From positions 1-64,000 of the forward strand of contig NZ_JAYKGK010000005.1 of assembly GCF_036860675.1 (NCBI RefSeq): a stretch of 64,000 nt of DNA, given 5' to 3'. Under the pieces are notes generated by a model that did not search any database, was not told where the DNA came from, and saw only the letters and a program-made list of their open reading frames with translations. Every line of letters starts with the position of its first letter. The first letter of the stretch is position 1. Made by a program: the position numbers and the translations under genes. Below are positions 1 to 8,535 of the stretch, one piece after another. The stretch comes from Rosettibacter primus (GTDB lineage: Bacteria > Bacteroidota > Ignavibacteria > Ignavibacteriales > Melioribacteraceae).

Positions 1-56
1 ATTGACCACATTATAGAAAAAATCTACTTTTTAATGTCCTATATCGGATTTTAGAG

Positions 57-707
57 TTGAACATAAGATATAAAATTGGAATTCTTCTTGGAGTAATTAT
101 TTACTTCTTTTTAGACCCACGGGAATTAAAAGTATTTATGGTCTTTAATTTACTGCAGTTATTAATAATAGGTTATTTTGTTAATTTAATTATAAATGAT
201 ATCTGGAATAAAAAAGAAATAAAATATTATTTACTAATCCTTGTTGTTTATCACTCTATTTTTATAATATCCCGTTACATTTACTATACAGATATTACTC
301 TCCACCTTAAAGTATATAATTACAGATTAATGTTTGTTAATTTTCTTGTTCTTCTCAATACAGTTTTAGGACCTGAAAAAGGTTTTGTATTAAAAAGTAA
401 ACTTATCGACAAACTTATTAGAAAAAGAAAAGTTGTTGTATATGGTGACAGTGGTAATATTTTCAGTGTTAATGATTTGAAAAAGTATGGTTTAACAGAT
501 AGAGAAATAGAAGTACTCAAACTTATAAGCAGGGGTTATACCTCAAAAGAAATAGCCGAGCAACTTTACTTATCCAAAAAAACAATTGATTACTATCGCA
601 GCAACATCAAAGCAAAATTAAATCTTTCCAAAAAGTCCGAAATAATCCATTTTCTTAAAGAAAAGAATCTTTTCTTTGAGCCAAATGAAATTTATAACAC
701 AAAGTAA
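57..707 (+). CDS. membrane-anchored LuxR-type transcriptional regulator
   Basis: About 216 residues. The first ~105 residues form three or four hydrophobic helices with no recognisable sensor domain. The C-terminal ~60 residues (about 147-205) are a GerE/LuxR helix-turn-helix: LTDREIEVLKLISRGYTSKE followed by IAEQLYLSKKTIDYY, where the conserved Glu, Leu, Gly and Ile of the family are visible. It should bind DNA while tethered in the inner membrane. The frame opens after a stop at 3-5 and holds no ATG upstream, so TTG at 57 is the likely start; a rarer start further upstream cannot be excluded. No response-regulator receiver domain is present, so control by phosphorylation is unlikely. The target is unknown. 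Family is secure, biological role is not. Confidence 0.8.
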   Translation: MNIRYKIGILLGVIIYFFLDPRELKVFMVFNLLQLLIIGYFVNLIINDIWNKKEIKYYLLILVVYHSIFIISRYIYYTDITLHLKVYNYRLMFVNFLVLLNTVLGPEKGFVLKSKLIDKLIRKRKVVVYGDSGNIFSVNDLKKYGLTDREIEVLKLISRGYTSKEIAEQLYLSKKTIDYYRSNIKAKLNLSKKSEIIHFLKEKNLFFEPNEIYNTK

Positions 708-791
708 TCCTCTTTACTAACTTTAAAAATAACATAGAATTTTTTGTCAAGTCTTAAATGGACTTCTTTTGACTTTTCCATTCGATTTTTA

Positions 792-838
792 TTCAATTAG
801 TATTTTTTTAGTATTAATTTCGCTTCAATTAGTATTTT
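792..838. repeat. 15-bp direct repeat, 32 bp apart
   Basis: TTCAATTAGTATTTT occurs at 792-806 and again at 824-838, with a partial third core (TTAGTATTAATT) between them. The 32-bp offset is close to three helical turns, so both copies would face the same side of the DNA. It lies in the gap between the LuxR-type gene and the DoxX-like gene. It could be a protein binding site or chance in AT-rich DNA. Confidence 0.35.
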
Positions 839-894
839 ATCCTAATGCGCAAGTGTCCTGCAATAATTAATTTTGCACCCAAGTTTTGAGGGCA

Positions 895-941
895 CCAATT
901 GACCGGTCGAAAGCTAAGCAAGTAGACCGGTCTTTAATTGG
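895..941. promoter_or_regulatory. paired GACCGGTC palindromes, candidate TetR-family operator
   Basis: The 8-bp perfect palindrome GACCGGTC occurs at 901-908 and 925-932; the second extends to the 10-bp AGACCGGTCT. Centres are 24 bp apart. The flanks also pair (CCAATT at 895-900 with AATTGG at 936-941), giving one larger interrupted inverted repeat. Short GC-rich palindromes of this form are typical operators of TetR/AcrR repressors. The pair ends 24 bp before the ATG of the DoxX-like gene. No TetR gene lies in the window, so the regulator would be encoded elsewhere. A transcribed stem-loop is the alternative reading. Confidence 0.5.
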
Positions 942-964
942 TTAATTTCTAAACAACAACTATT

Positions 965-1432
965 ATGCATAATACTTTTAATAATTTACATTTCATAAAA
1001 TTTATCTATAGGCATATAAAACCTTTTAATATAACTAATTCAATACTTTACTGGTTATTGATAACGTTTTTGCTATACCAGGGAGTATCAAATCTGGCTT
1101 ATCCTGAAAGTATCATCGAAAAGTTAAAATCTACTATTACTTTTAGTGATGATACATTAATATTAGTATCAATTTTTATCAATTTGCTACAAATCGTTAT
1201 TGCATTAATGCTAATATTTAAATTACACTTTAAAGCATCTTTAACGACTACAATAATTTTATTAAATTTAATAAGCTTTATTTACTTTTATAATTCCGTT
1301 GAAATTATTCCTGTTGTTGAGCTTCTTCCTAAAATTATTATATTAAATTATAGCGGTGTAATTGAATCATTACTAAACATTTTATTCTTTATTATCGCTT
1401 TATTACTATTGAGAACTATAAAGAATAGCTAA
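965..1432 (+). CDS. small four-helix membrane protein, DoxX-like
   Basis: 155 residues with four predicted hydrophobic segments (about 27-45, 63-85, 88-110 and 128-150) and a basic N-terminus. The first helix region carries YQGVSNLAYPE followed by a loop, a layout seen in DoxX-like proteins, but no signature is strong enough to be sure. DoxX-family members are linked to redox or quinone-associated membrane functions and are often controlled by TetR-type repressors, which fits the paired palindromes just upstream. It converges on the next gene with an 18-bp gap and no visible terminator. A hypothetical membrane protein is the safe label; the DoxX assignment is an inference. Confidence 0.5.
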   Translation: MHNTFNNLHFIKFIYRHIKPFNITNSILYWLLITFLLYQGVSNLAYPESIIEKLKSTITFSDDTLILVSIFINLLQIVIALMLIFKLHFKASLTTTIILLNLISFIYFYNSVEIIPVVELLPKIIILNYSGVIESLLNILFFIIALLLLRTIKNS

Positions 1433-1450
1433 TATTTTGATAACTGATTT

Positions 1451-2092
1451 TTACTCCTTCTTCAATTTGATAATGAAATAAATAAAACCAAAAATGATAA
1501 AAAATTCTCCAATTAATAAAAATTCCCAGTGATACTTTACAGGTGAAATCGAATTAATACGAGTTTGAAAGTCCCACATAAATGAAAATAAAATAAATGC
1601 AACCCCAATTACGGATGCGATTATACTTAGTTTATTTGTTCTTAAAGAAAATCCTTTTTGCTGTAAATAAATACTTATAATTGAAAACACTATCATACTA
1701 ATTGAAATAATAACAGGTGCATAGATTGGCGCAATCCATGGAACAGGAATTAAAAATAATATATCATCTGTTAAAAGAGAGACAGGCCAGTTCAGAAAAA
1801 TTTTAAGCCATACATAATAAAAAATATCCCATGTTCCAAAAGCATAAATGAAATAGAAAAATCTTTCTAAAGATGATTTACCGCACAGATAAGCAATACA
1901 TAAGAGCATTACAATAGTTGAAATTTCCCTGATAATTTCTATTAACAATATTTTATCAGAAATTAATTTTAATGGGAAAGCAAATCCTTCTGGATAGAAA
2001 ATTTCTCTTAGATAAACAACAACAGCAGCTTCTAAGTTTGCCATAGCAATTGCAAAAATCATAAGTAGAATAAACTTTACGATTGGTTTCAT
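1451..2092 (-). CDS. seven-helix hypothetical membrane protein
   Basis: About 213 residues, almost entirely hydrophobic with roughly six or seven transmembrane segments and a short Lys-rich cytoplasmic end. I place the start at the ATG at 2092 because GGAGG sits eight bases upstream; the frame continues further upstream, but that extension is charged and overlaps hairpins ahead of greA. A conserved-looking run FGTWDIFYYVWLK lies mid-protein between two helices. I do not recognise a family. It is divergent from greA and shares that intergenic region. Confidence 0.55.
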   Translation of the reverse strand: MKPIVKFILLMIFAIAMANLEAAVVVYLREIFYPEGFAFPLKLISDKILLIEIIREISTIVMLLCIAYLCGKSSLERFFYFIYAFGTWDIFYYVWLKIFLNWPVSLLTDDILFLIPVPWIAPIYAPVIISISMIVFSIISIYLQQKGFSLRTNKLSIIASVIGVAFILFSFMWDFQTRINSISPVKYHWEFLLIGEFFIIFGFIYFIIKLKKE

Positions 2093-2151
2093 ATTAATAC
2101 CCTCCATTAAATAATAGTTGAAAACTTCATATATAATTTTTATTTTTTCAG

Positions 2152-2180
2152 TGCCACTGCAATGCGGTGGCAATTTTTTT
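2152..2180 (+). terminator. terminator-like hairpin ahead of greA (first)
   Basis: TGCCACTGC (2152-2160) pairs with GCGGTGGCA (2164-2172), nine pairs including one G-T, with a three-base loop. It is followed by seven T on the plus strand at 2174-2180. The minus strand has no T tail, so the orientation is toward greA. No plus-strand gene ends here, which suggests attenuation of the greA leader or termination of an antisense transcript. Confidence 0.55.
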
Positions 2181-2190
2181 GATTTACACA

Positions 2191-2216
2191 AAGCGAAATC
2201 TTATTTCGCTTTTTTT
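2191..2216 (+). terminator. terminator-like hairpin ahead of greA (second)
   Basis: AAGCGAAAT (2191-2199) pairs perfectly with ATTTCGCTT (2203-2211) across a three-base loop, followed by a T run to 2216. It lies only 12 bp before the greA ribosome binding site (AAGGAG at 2228-2233). Together with the preceding hairpin it makes two consecutive intrinsic terminators immediately ahead of the gene for a transcript cleavage factor. Confidence 0.6.
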
Positions 2217-2240
2217 AGCAACAAATAAGGAGTAAGTAAA

Positions 2241-2711
2241 GTGTCGAATTTTGTTTATCTAAGTAAAGAACGAATTAGAGAACTCGAAAAAGAATTAGCA
2301 GAACTCAAAAATAATGGTCGCAAAAAAATGGCAGAACGAATTGCAGAAGCAAGAGCACACGGCGACCTATCCGAAAATGCAGAATATGATGCTGCAAAAG
2401 AAGAACAGGGATTACTCGAGTTAAAAATTAGTAAACTCGAAGACCTACTTTCAAGAGCAAGAATTATAGATACATCAAATATGCCAAAAGACCAGGCTCA
2501 TATTCTTTCTAAAGTTAAAGTAAAAAATCTAAATAACAACAAAATATATGAATATATTCTTGTATCTCCAGAAGAAGCTGACTTAGAAAAAGGGAAAATT
2601 TCTATAACTTCACCAGTTGGCCAAGCTTTAATGGGTGTAAAAGTTGGTCAAACAGTGGAAGCAAAAGTTCCAGCAGGCATAATAAAATTTGAAGTGCTGG
2701 GGATTGAGTAA
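2241..2711 (+). CDS. greA: transcription elongation factor GreA
   Basis: 156 residues, the usual GreA length. The N-terminal coiled coil carries the tip motif GDLSENAEYDAAKEEQ with the catalytic acidic pair D42 and E45, and the C-terminal part is the FKBP-like domain (SPVGQALMGVKVGQ). GreA enters the RNA polymerase secondary channel and stimulates cleavage of backtracked RNA. The start is GTG at 2241, supported by AAGGAG 7 bp upstream. It heads a rightward run of closely spaced genes reaching 9636. Two terminator-like hairpins precede it, so its expression may depend on leader read-through. Confidence 0.97.
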   Translation: MSNFVYLSKERIRELEKELAELKNNGRKKMAERIAEARAHGDLSENAEYDAAKEEQGLLELKISKLEDLLSRARIIDTSNMPKDQAHILSKVKVKNLNNNKIYEYILVSPEEADLEKGKISITSPVGQALMGVKVGQTVEAKVPAGIIKFEVLGIE

Positions 2712-2712
2712 A

Positions 2713-3804
2713 TTGTTAGATGAATCTTACATACAAATTACATTAGAACTTGCAAAGAAAGGAAAAGGTAAAGTAAGTCCTACGCCTCTTGTTGGTACTT
2801 TGCTTGTTAAGAACGATAAAATTATTGGAGCAGCTTATAGAAGTTCTCCAGACGAAATTAGCACAGAACTTTTAGCTATAAAAAATTCTAAAGAAAATCC
2901 TGATGGTGCAACTCTTTATACAAATTTAGAGCCCTGCTCGCTATCAACTGATAAGCAGGATTGCATTGAGTCAATAATCAAATCCAAAATAAAAAAAATT
3001 GTAATAGGAACACTCAATCCTCAGCCTGAGCACAATGGTCAGGCAGTAAAAAAATTCAGGAAAGCAGGTCTGGAAGTTAAAACTGGCTTGCTGGAAAAAG
3101 AATGCATTGATATAAATAAATTTTACTTCAAATACTGCACTAAATCATTGCCTTATGTTACTCTTAAAATGGCAATAACTATTGATGGTAAAATTGCTGA
3201 TAGCAGTGGTAATTCAAAATGGTTAACTTCTGTTGAATCAAGAAGCTTGGTGCATGAACTTCGTTCTGAATATGATGCTGTTATGGTTGGTTTTAATAGC
3301 GTAAAAATTGACAATCCCGAATTAACAGTAAGATTGGTTGAAGGAAGAAATCCAAAAAGAATTATACTTGATACAAATCTTCAGTTAAGTCTTAATTCTA
3401 ATCTGGTCAAAAAAAATTCTGATAAAAATTTTATAATAATTACTTCTACAAAGAATAAAAATAGAAAAAGAAAAATTAATACATATCTAAAGAAGGGCAT
3501 TGAAATTATATTTGTGCCTGAAGAAAGAAACGGGAAAATTGATTTACTCAAAGCATTGTCAATTCTTGCTGAAAGAAAAATTATTTCTGTTCTTGTTGAA
3601 GGAGGCAGTAAAGTATTTTCAAGTTTTATAAAGCAAAAACTTGAAGATGAGATTTTAATATTCTTATCACCAAAAATTTTAGGAAATGGATTGCCTCTTT
3701 GTTCCAATCTTGGAATAAAAAGTTTATCAAAAGCTATCAATTATTCGATAAAAGATGTAGATAAAATTGGTGATGATGCACTTATAAAATTTGTGAGAAG
3801 ATAA
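2713..3804 (+). CDS. ribD: RibD-type riboflavin biosynthesis protein with degenerate deaminase domain
   Basis: 363 residues. Residues 1-~145 are the deaminase fold and ~147-363 the reductase (TLKMAITIDGKIA, then SEYDAVMVGFNSVKIDNPEL and VEGGSKVFSSFI). RibD normally deaminates and then reduces the pyrimidine intermediate of riboflavin synthesis. Here the zinc-site motif HAE reads S50-T51-E52: the zinc-binding His is gone, while E52, C75 and C84 remain. The usual SPNPxVG reads SPTPLVG, and the His after GY is Arg. The deaminase half is therefore probably inactive and the reductase half intact. I chose TTG at 2713, one base after the greA stop, because it gives the family-typical MLDESY start; TTG at 2689 is possible. 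Confidence 0.88.
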   Translation: MLDESYIQITLELAKKGKGKVSPTPLVGTLLVKNDKIIGAAYRSSPDEISTELLAIKNSKENPDGATLYTNLEPCSLSTDKQDCIESIIKSKIKKIVIGTLNPQPEHNGQAVKKFRKAGLEVKTGLLEKECIDINKFYFKYCTKSLPYVTLKMAITIDGKIADSSGNSKWLTSVESRSLVHELRSEYDAVMVGFNSVKIDNPELTVRLVEGRNPKRIILDTNLQLSLNSNLVKKNSDKNFIIITSTKNKNRKRKINTYLKKGIEIIFVPEERNGKIDLLKALSILAERKIISVLVEGGSKVFSSFIKQKLEDEILIFLSPKILGNGLPLCSNLGIKSLSKAINYSIKDVDKIGDDALIKFVRR

Positions 3805-3827
3805 TATAATTGGGCATTCCTGCATAG

Positions 3828-5186
3828 ATGAAAAAATTAGAACAAAAAATCATTAACTTCATTAATCAACATAATCTAATTGATAAAAACGATAGACTTC
3901 TAATTGCATTCAGCGGTGGACCTGATTCAACATTTGCACTTTATTTCTTAAATAAATTCAAAAAAAAATATAAAGTAGAAATTGCTGCTGTTCATTTTAA
4001 TCATCAATTAAGAGGAAAAGAATCAGACGACGACGAAAAATTCTGCTATGAATTTTGTCAATCATTAAACATTCCTTTTTTCTCATGTAAGTTAAATGTT
4101 AATGAATATGCTAAAGAAAATAAACTTTCGATTGAAGAAGCCGCAAGAATTCTACGTTACAGTTTTCTTGAGAACTTTTCGAAGAAGAACAATTTTAATA
4201 AAATAGTCACAGCTCATAATTTATCTGACAATACCGAAACTGTATTAATTAATCTTTTCAGCGGAACTGGTTATACAGGCATTTCAGGAGTTCCAATAAA
4301 ACGGAGAAATATTATTCGTCCTTTTCTTTTTATATCGAAAGAAGAAATTTTAGATTATCTCAACAATAATAATATCAACTATCGAATTGATTCTTCAAAC
4401 CTTAAAATTGACTTCAAAAGAAATTTTATTCGTAATAAAATTCTTCCTTTAATACGAGAAAGGATTAATCCAAAAGTTGATGAGGCAATATTTCGTTCAT
4501 CAAAAATTTTAGAAGTTCTTGCATCAATAATTGATAATTATATTAATGGATTAATCACTAAGCACACCCGCATCTCTAAGGATTGCATTTTCATCAAATC
4601 ATCTGCAAAAAAAATTGAAAACGAAATTTTTGGTGAATTCACTAAAAAACTTTTAAAAGATAATTTTAATTATCATATTGAATACAACGACGTATACAGA
4701 ATAAAATCTTTATTTGAAAAACAAAAAGGGAAAAAAATTTTTCTTACAAAGAAAATATTTGCCTTGAGAGAAAAAAATGGAATTGAAATTTTTTCTTATA
4801 AAAATGATAACAGCTCAATAACAATTATCAAAGTCGGGGAAAGTGCTGTATTAAACAGCAAGACTTTAAAAATTGAAGAAGTTAGCAGAAATGAGATTAA
4901 ATTTGGTAAATCCAAAAATGTAGAATACATTTCTGCTGATAATTTAAGCGATGAATTTATTTTAAGAAAATGGCAGCCGGGTGATAAATTTATACCACTC
5001 GGAATGAAAAAACCTAAAAAAATTTCTGATTTTTTAACCGATGCAAAAGTTAAATCTTCAGAAAAAAAAGATAAATTTGTTCTTGAGAATAATAAATTTA
5101 TTGTCTGGCTTGTGGGCTTAAGAATAGATGATAGATTTAAAATTACTTCACAAACAAAGAGGATATTAAAGCTGTGGATAAAATAG
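3828..5186 (+). CDS. tilS: tRNA(Ile)-lysidine synthase TilS
   Basis: 452 residues. The N-terminal ATP pyrophosphatase domain has the PP-loop SGGPDS at 29-34 and the downstream HFNHQLRGKES and TAHNLSDNTET motifs of the family. The C-terminal domain ends with RKWQPGDKFIPLGM and KKISDFLTDAKV, typical of TilS substrate-binding domains. It converts C34 of the tRNA-Ile CAU anticodon to lysidine so that AUA is read as isoleucine, and is normally essential. The start at 3828 lacks a clear Shine-Dalgarno. The 3' end overlaps hpt by 13 bp, so the two are probably translationally coupled; the tilS-hpt-ftsH order is common in many bacteria. Confidence 0.96.
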   Translation: MKKLEQKIINFINQHNLIDKNDRLLIAFSGGPDSTFALYFLNKFKKKYKVEIAAVHFNHQLRGKESDDDEKFCYEFCQSLNIPFFSCKLNVNEYAKENKLSIEEAARILRYSFLENFSKKNNFNKIVTAHNLSDNTETVLINLFSGTGYTGISGVPIKRRNIIRPFLFISKEEILDYLNNNNINYRIDSSNLKIDFKRNFIRNKILPLIRERINPKVDEAIFRSSKILEVLASIIDNYINGLITKHTRISKDCIFIKSSAKKIENEIFGEFTKKLLKDNFNYHIEYNDVYRIKSLFEKQKGKKIFLTKKIFALREKNGIEIFSYKNDNSSITIIKVGESAVLNSKTLKIEEVSRNEIKFGKSKNVEYISADNLSDEFILRKWQPGDKFIPLGMKKPKKISDFLTDAKVKSSEKKDKFVLENNKFIVWLVGLRIDDRFKITSQTKRILKLWIK

Positions 5187-5737
5187 GCACACAAAATACT
5201 GATGAATTGTGGATAGGAACAGAAAAGTTTATTCCTTACATTACTGAAGAGCAAATACAAAAAAGAGTAGCTGAATTAGGAAAAGAAATTTCGCATGACT
5301 ATAAAGCTAAACTCCCAATTTTTATTGGCGTGCTAAACGGCTCGTTTATGTTTATGGCAGATTTAATGAAACATATCACAATAAACTGCGAGGTCGATTT
5401 TTTCAAGTTATCAAGCTACGGAGATGCAAAAATAAGTTCCGGAAAAGTAAAATTAGTAAAAGATTTGAATGCTGATATAACAGACAGACATTTAATAATT
5501 GTTGAAGATATTGTAGATACAGGTCTATCAATTAAGTATATTGAAAAGTTAATTGAAGAGCATAAACCAGCAAGCATGAAAGTGGTTTCACTACTGGTGA
5601 AAGAAGATAGTATAAAATATGATGTTAAAATTGATTATATTGGATTTCGAATTCAGAATAAATTTGTTATCGGATATGGCCTTGATTATGCTCAAAAATA
5701 CAGAAATTTAAAATCCATATATGTTTTAAGTGAATAA
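5174..5737 (+). CDS. hpt: hypoxanthine phosphoribosyltransferase
   Basis: 187 residues. The PRPP-binding motif IIVEDIVDTG and the flexible-loop region LSSYGDAKISSGKV identify a type I purine phosphoribosyltransferase; GYGLDYAQKYRN near the C-terminus is typical of bacterial Hpt. It salvages hypoxanthine (and often guanine) to IMP or GMP in the cytoplasm. I use the GTG at 5174, inside the tilS end. There is no strong ribosome binding site, consistent with coupling to tilS translation. Confidence 0.94.
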   Translation: MDKIGTQNTDELWIGTEKFIPYITEEQIQKRVAELGKEISHDYKAKLPIFIGVLNGSFMFMADLMKHITINCEVDFFKLSSYGDAKISSGKVKLVKDLNADITDRHLIIVEDIVDTGLSIKYIEKLIEEHKPASMKVVSLLVKEDSIKYDVKIDYIGFRIQNKFVIGYGLDYAQKYRNLKSIYVLSE

Positions 5738-5760
5738 AAAGGAAGGTGAAATTCTATTTT

Positions 5761-7836
5761 ATGGCAAACAACGAAAATCGACATAAAAACAACAAATCCA
5801 AGCCGCCATTTGGAAATGGTCCTCAAAAACCAGATGGAGATTTTGATTGGTCGAGAATCATTAAAAGTGTTATAAGCTGGGGGACTGTAATAATTGCCGC
5901 AGTAATCATTATGCAATTCATGAAATCTGGTTCTCCTAATGTTGTTGATGTTCCATATGATGTATATGAAAAATTTCTTGACGGCGGGAAAATAGCAAGT
6001 GCCAAAATTATTAAAACTGATGTAAATGATTATAGATTCGAAGGAAAATTAATTCAAAAAGAAAAAATTTTCTTAAACGGTGCTTTCATTGATGTTCAAA
6101 ATTTCAGTGTAACACTTATAGAACCCGTACTTCAGGATCAAGTTAAGATTTGGAAAGAAAAAAATATCAAGTTCACATTTGTAAAAGAATCAAATGAATG
6201 GACTTCAATTTTATTTGGACTTTTGCCATGGCTGATAATTTTTGGAATTTGGATATTAATTTTCAGAAGAATGCAGGCTGGTGCTGGGGGAACTAAAGGA
6301 ATATTTAATTTTGGAAAAAGCAGAGCTAAGTTAATAACAGAATCGGCAGTTAAAGTTACATTTAAAGATGTTGCTGGTGCTGATGAAGCCAAATTAGAAC
6401 TTCAGGAAATAATTGAATTTTTGAGAGAACCAGCAAAATTTCAAAGACTCGGTGGAAAAATTCCGCGTGGTGTTTTATTGTTAGGACCTCCTGGTACTGG
6501 TAAAACACTTCTTGCCAGAGCTGTAGCGGGCGAAGCAGGTGTTCCATTCTTTTCTATTTCTGGAGCTGATTTCGTTGAAATGTTTGTCGGTGTAGGTGCA
6601 AGTCGTGTTCGTGACCTATTCGAACAGGGCAAGAAGAATGCTCCATGCATAATTTTTATAGATGAAATTGATGCTGTCGGAAGGCATCGTGGCGCAGGTT
6701 TAGGAGGCGGACACGATGAACGCGAGCAAACTCTAAATCAACTGCTCGTCGAAATGGATGGATTTGAACAAAACAGTGGTGTAATTATAATTGCTGCTAC
6801 CAATCGTCCTGATGTTCTCGACCCCGCATTATTAAGACCCGGAAGATTTGATAGACAAATCGTTGTAGACCGACCGGATGTAAAAGGAAGAGAAGGAATC
6901 TTAAAAGTTCACACAAGAAAAATTCCTCTCGATTCAGATGTTGATTTAGAAGTTCTTGCTAAAGCCACACCAGGACTCGCAGGAGCTGAGTTAGCCAATA
7001 TGGTTAACGAAGCTGCTCTTCTTGCAGCACGTAAAAACAAAAAGAAAGTTTCTATGGAAGACTTTGAAGAGGCAAAAGATAAAGTAATGATGGGAATGGA
7101 AAGAAAAAGTTTAATTATTTCAGAAGAGGAGAAAAAGATTACTGCTTATCACGAAATTGGCCATGTTCTTGTAGCAAAAATGCTTCCTGAAGCTGACCCT
7201 GTTCACAAAGTAACTATTATTCCTCGCGGAAGAGCACTTGGTGTAACAACATATCTTCCTGTTGATGAAAAACATACCTATTCAAAAGAATATCTCGAAG
7301 CAATGATTACTTATGCACTTGGTGGAAGAGCAGCTGAAAAAATTGTATTCAAAAGATTTACTACTGGTGCTGGCAATGATATTGAAAAAGCTACAAATAT
7401 AGCCCGTAAAATGGTATGTGAATGGGGAATGAGTGAAAAACTTGGTCCGCTTGCTTATGGTTCAAAAGAAGAAGAAATATTTTTAGGACGTGAAATTACC
7501 AGACACAAAGACTATAGTGAAAAAACAGCTCAAGAAATTGACGAAGAGGTTAAAAAAATTGTTATGACCTGTATGGAAAGAGCTGAAAAGATTTTACTTG
7601 AGAATGTTGACTTACTGCACAAACTTTCAAAAGAACTGCTCGAAAGAGAAATTCTTGATTCTGAAGAAATTGATAAAATTATTAAAGGAGAAGAACTACC
7701 CCCTGTTAAACGAAATGGCTCTGGAAATAATTCTAACAAAGATCAGGAAATACCAGAGCATGTTCAAAAATTATTAGAAGAAAGAAAGAAAAAAGAATCC
7801 TCCAAAAATTCCGATAAAGCTGATGGTAGCAAGTGA
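5761..7836 (+). CDS. ftsH: ATP-dependent zinc metalloprotease FtsH
   Basis: 691 residues from the ATG at 5761 (a GTG at 5746 would add five). Two membrane helices near residues 37-54 and 149-168 enclose the periplasmic loop. The AAA domain has Walker A GPPGTGKT at 242-249, Walker B IIFIDEID and the second region of homology ATNRPDVLDPALLRPGRFDR. The protease domain has HEIGH at 454-458, where most homologues read HEAGH, and the third zinc ligand D530. It degrades misfolded and regulated membrane and cytosolic proteins. GGAAGG lies about 12 bp upstream. The charged Lys-rich tail is a normal feature. Confidence 0.97.
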   Translation: MANNENRHKNNKSKPPFGNGPQKPDGDFDWSRIIKSVISWGTVIIAAVIIMQFMKSGSPNVVDVPYDVYEKFLDGGKIASAKIIKTDVNDYRFEGKLIQKEKIFLNGAFIDVQNFSVTLIEPVLQDQVKIWKEKNIKFTFVKESNEWTSILFGLLPWLIIFGIWILIFRRMQAGAGGTKGIFNFGKSRAKLITESAVKVTFKDVAGADEAKLELQEIIEFLREPAKFQRLGGKIPRGVLLLGPPGTGKTLLARAVAGEAGVPFFSISGADFVEMFVGVGASRVRDLFEQGKKNAPCIIFIDEIDAVGRHRGAGLGGGHDEREQTLNQLLVEMDGFEQNSGVIIIAATNRPDVLDPALLRPGRFDRQIVVDRPDVKGREGILKVHTRKIPLDSDVDLEVLAKATPGLAGAELANMVNEAALLAARKNKKKVSMEDFEEAKDKVMMGMERKSLIISEEEKKITAYHEIGHVLVAKMLPEADPVHKVTIIPRGRALGVTTYLPVDEKHTYSKEYLEAMITYALGGRAAEKIVFKRFTTGAGNDIEKATNIARKMVCEWGMSEKLGPLAYGSKEEEIFLGREITRHKDYSEKTAQEIDEEVKKIVMTCMERAEKILLENVDLLHKLSKELLEREILDSEEIDKIIKGEELPPVKRNGSGNNSNKDQEIPEHVQKLLEERKKKESSKNSDKADGSK

Positions 7837-8491
7837 ACACGCAACTATTGATTATCAAAGTGAAGTTTTAAGAAAAGCAATTCACCTTTGTTCTCTTTCT
7901 ATTCCTGTTATCTATTATTTTATTACAAAAGAACTAGCTCTAAAAATTTTAATTCCGCTACTAATCTTATCCCTGATAATAGATTTAGGAAGATATTATT
8001 TCAAACCAATTCAGGATTTCTTCTACAGCATTTTCGGTTTTCTTTTAAGACGACATGAAAAAGACCATAAGAAAAAAAATTTAAATGGTGCTACTTATGT
8101 ATTGATATCTGCTGTAATAGTTATTCTTATTTTCCCCAAAATTTTTGTTGTTACATCATTTTCAATACTTATAATAGGAGATATTGCTGCTGCTCTTGTA
8201 GGCAGAAAATTTGGAAAAAGAAAATTTCTACTAAAAAGTCTTGAAGGAACCATAGCATTTTTTCTGTTTTCCTGCATTGTAATTCTTTTCACACCCAAAA
8301 TTGAAGGAAATTTAATTGAATTTATAATTGGATTTGTTTCTGCAGGAATTGGAGCGATAGCAGAAAATATATCAATTGGCTGGGCTGATGATAATCTTGT
8401 AATACCTATTACTGTGGGAATCTCAATGTGGATTCTTTATACAATTTTTTTACCTCATATGCCCCTTGTTCTTCCAAATGTCCCAAACTAA
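7823..8491 (+). CDS. CTP-dependent lipid kinase, dolichol kinase/CdsA superfamily
   Basis: 222 residues with about six or seven transmembrane helices. The N-terminal RKAIHL and the GDIAAALVGRKFGK segment (about residues 115-132) are the conserved motifs of the SEC59/DGK1/VTE5 branch of CTP-using enzymes. These transfer phosphate from CTP to polyprenol, diacylglycerol or similar lipid alcohols, so this is likely a membrane lipid kinase rather than a true phosphatidate cytidylyltransferase, which is larger. It overlaps the ftsH end by 14 bp and precedes a DUF4837 lipoprotein. The exact lipid substrate cannot be told. Confidence 0.78.
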   Translation: MVASEHATIDYQSEVLRKAIHLCSLSIPVIYYFITKELALKILIPLLILSLIIDLGRYYFKPIQDFFYSIFGFLLRRHEKDHKKKNLNGATYVLISAVIVILIFPKIFVVTSFSILIIGDIAAALVGRKFGKRKFLLKSLEGTIAFFLFSCIVILFTPKIEGNLIEFIIGFVSAGIGAIAENISIGWADDNLVIPITVGISMWILYTIFLPHMPLVLPNVPN

Positions 8492-8535
8492 TGAAACAAA
8501 AAAAATTACTTAAAGTATAAAAACCAACAATTAAG

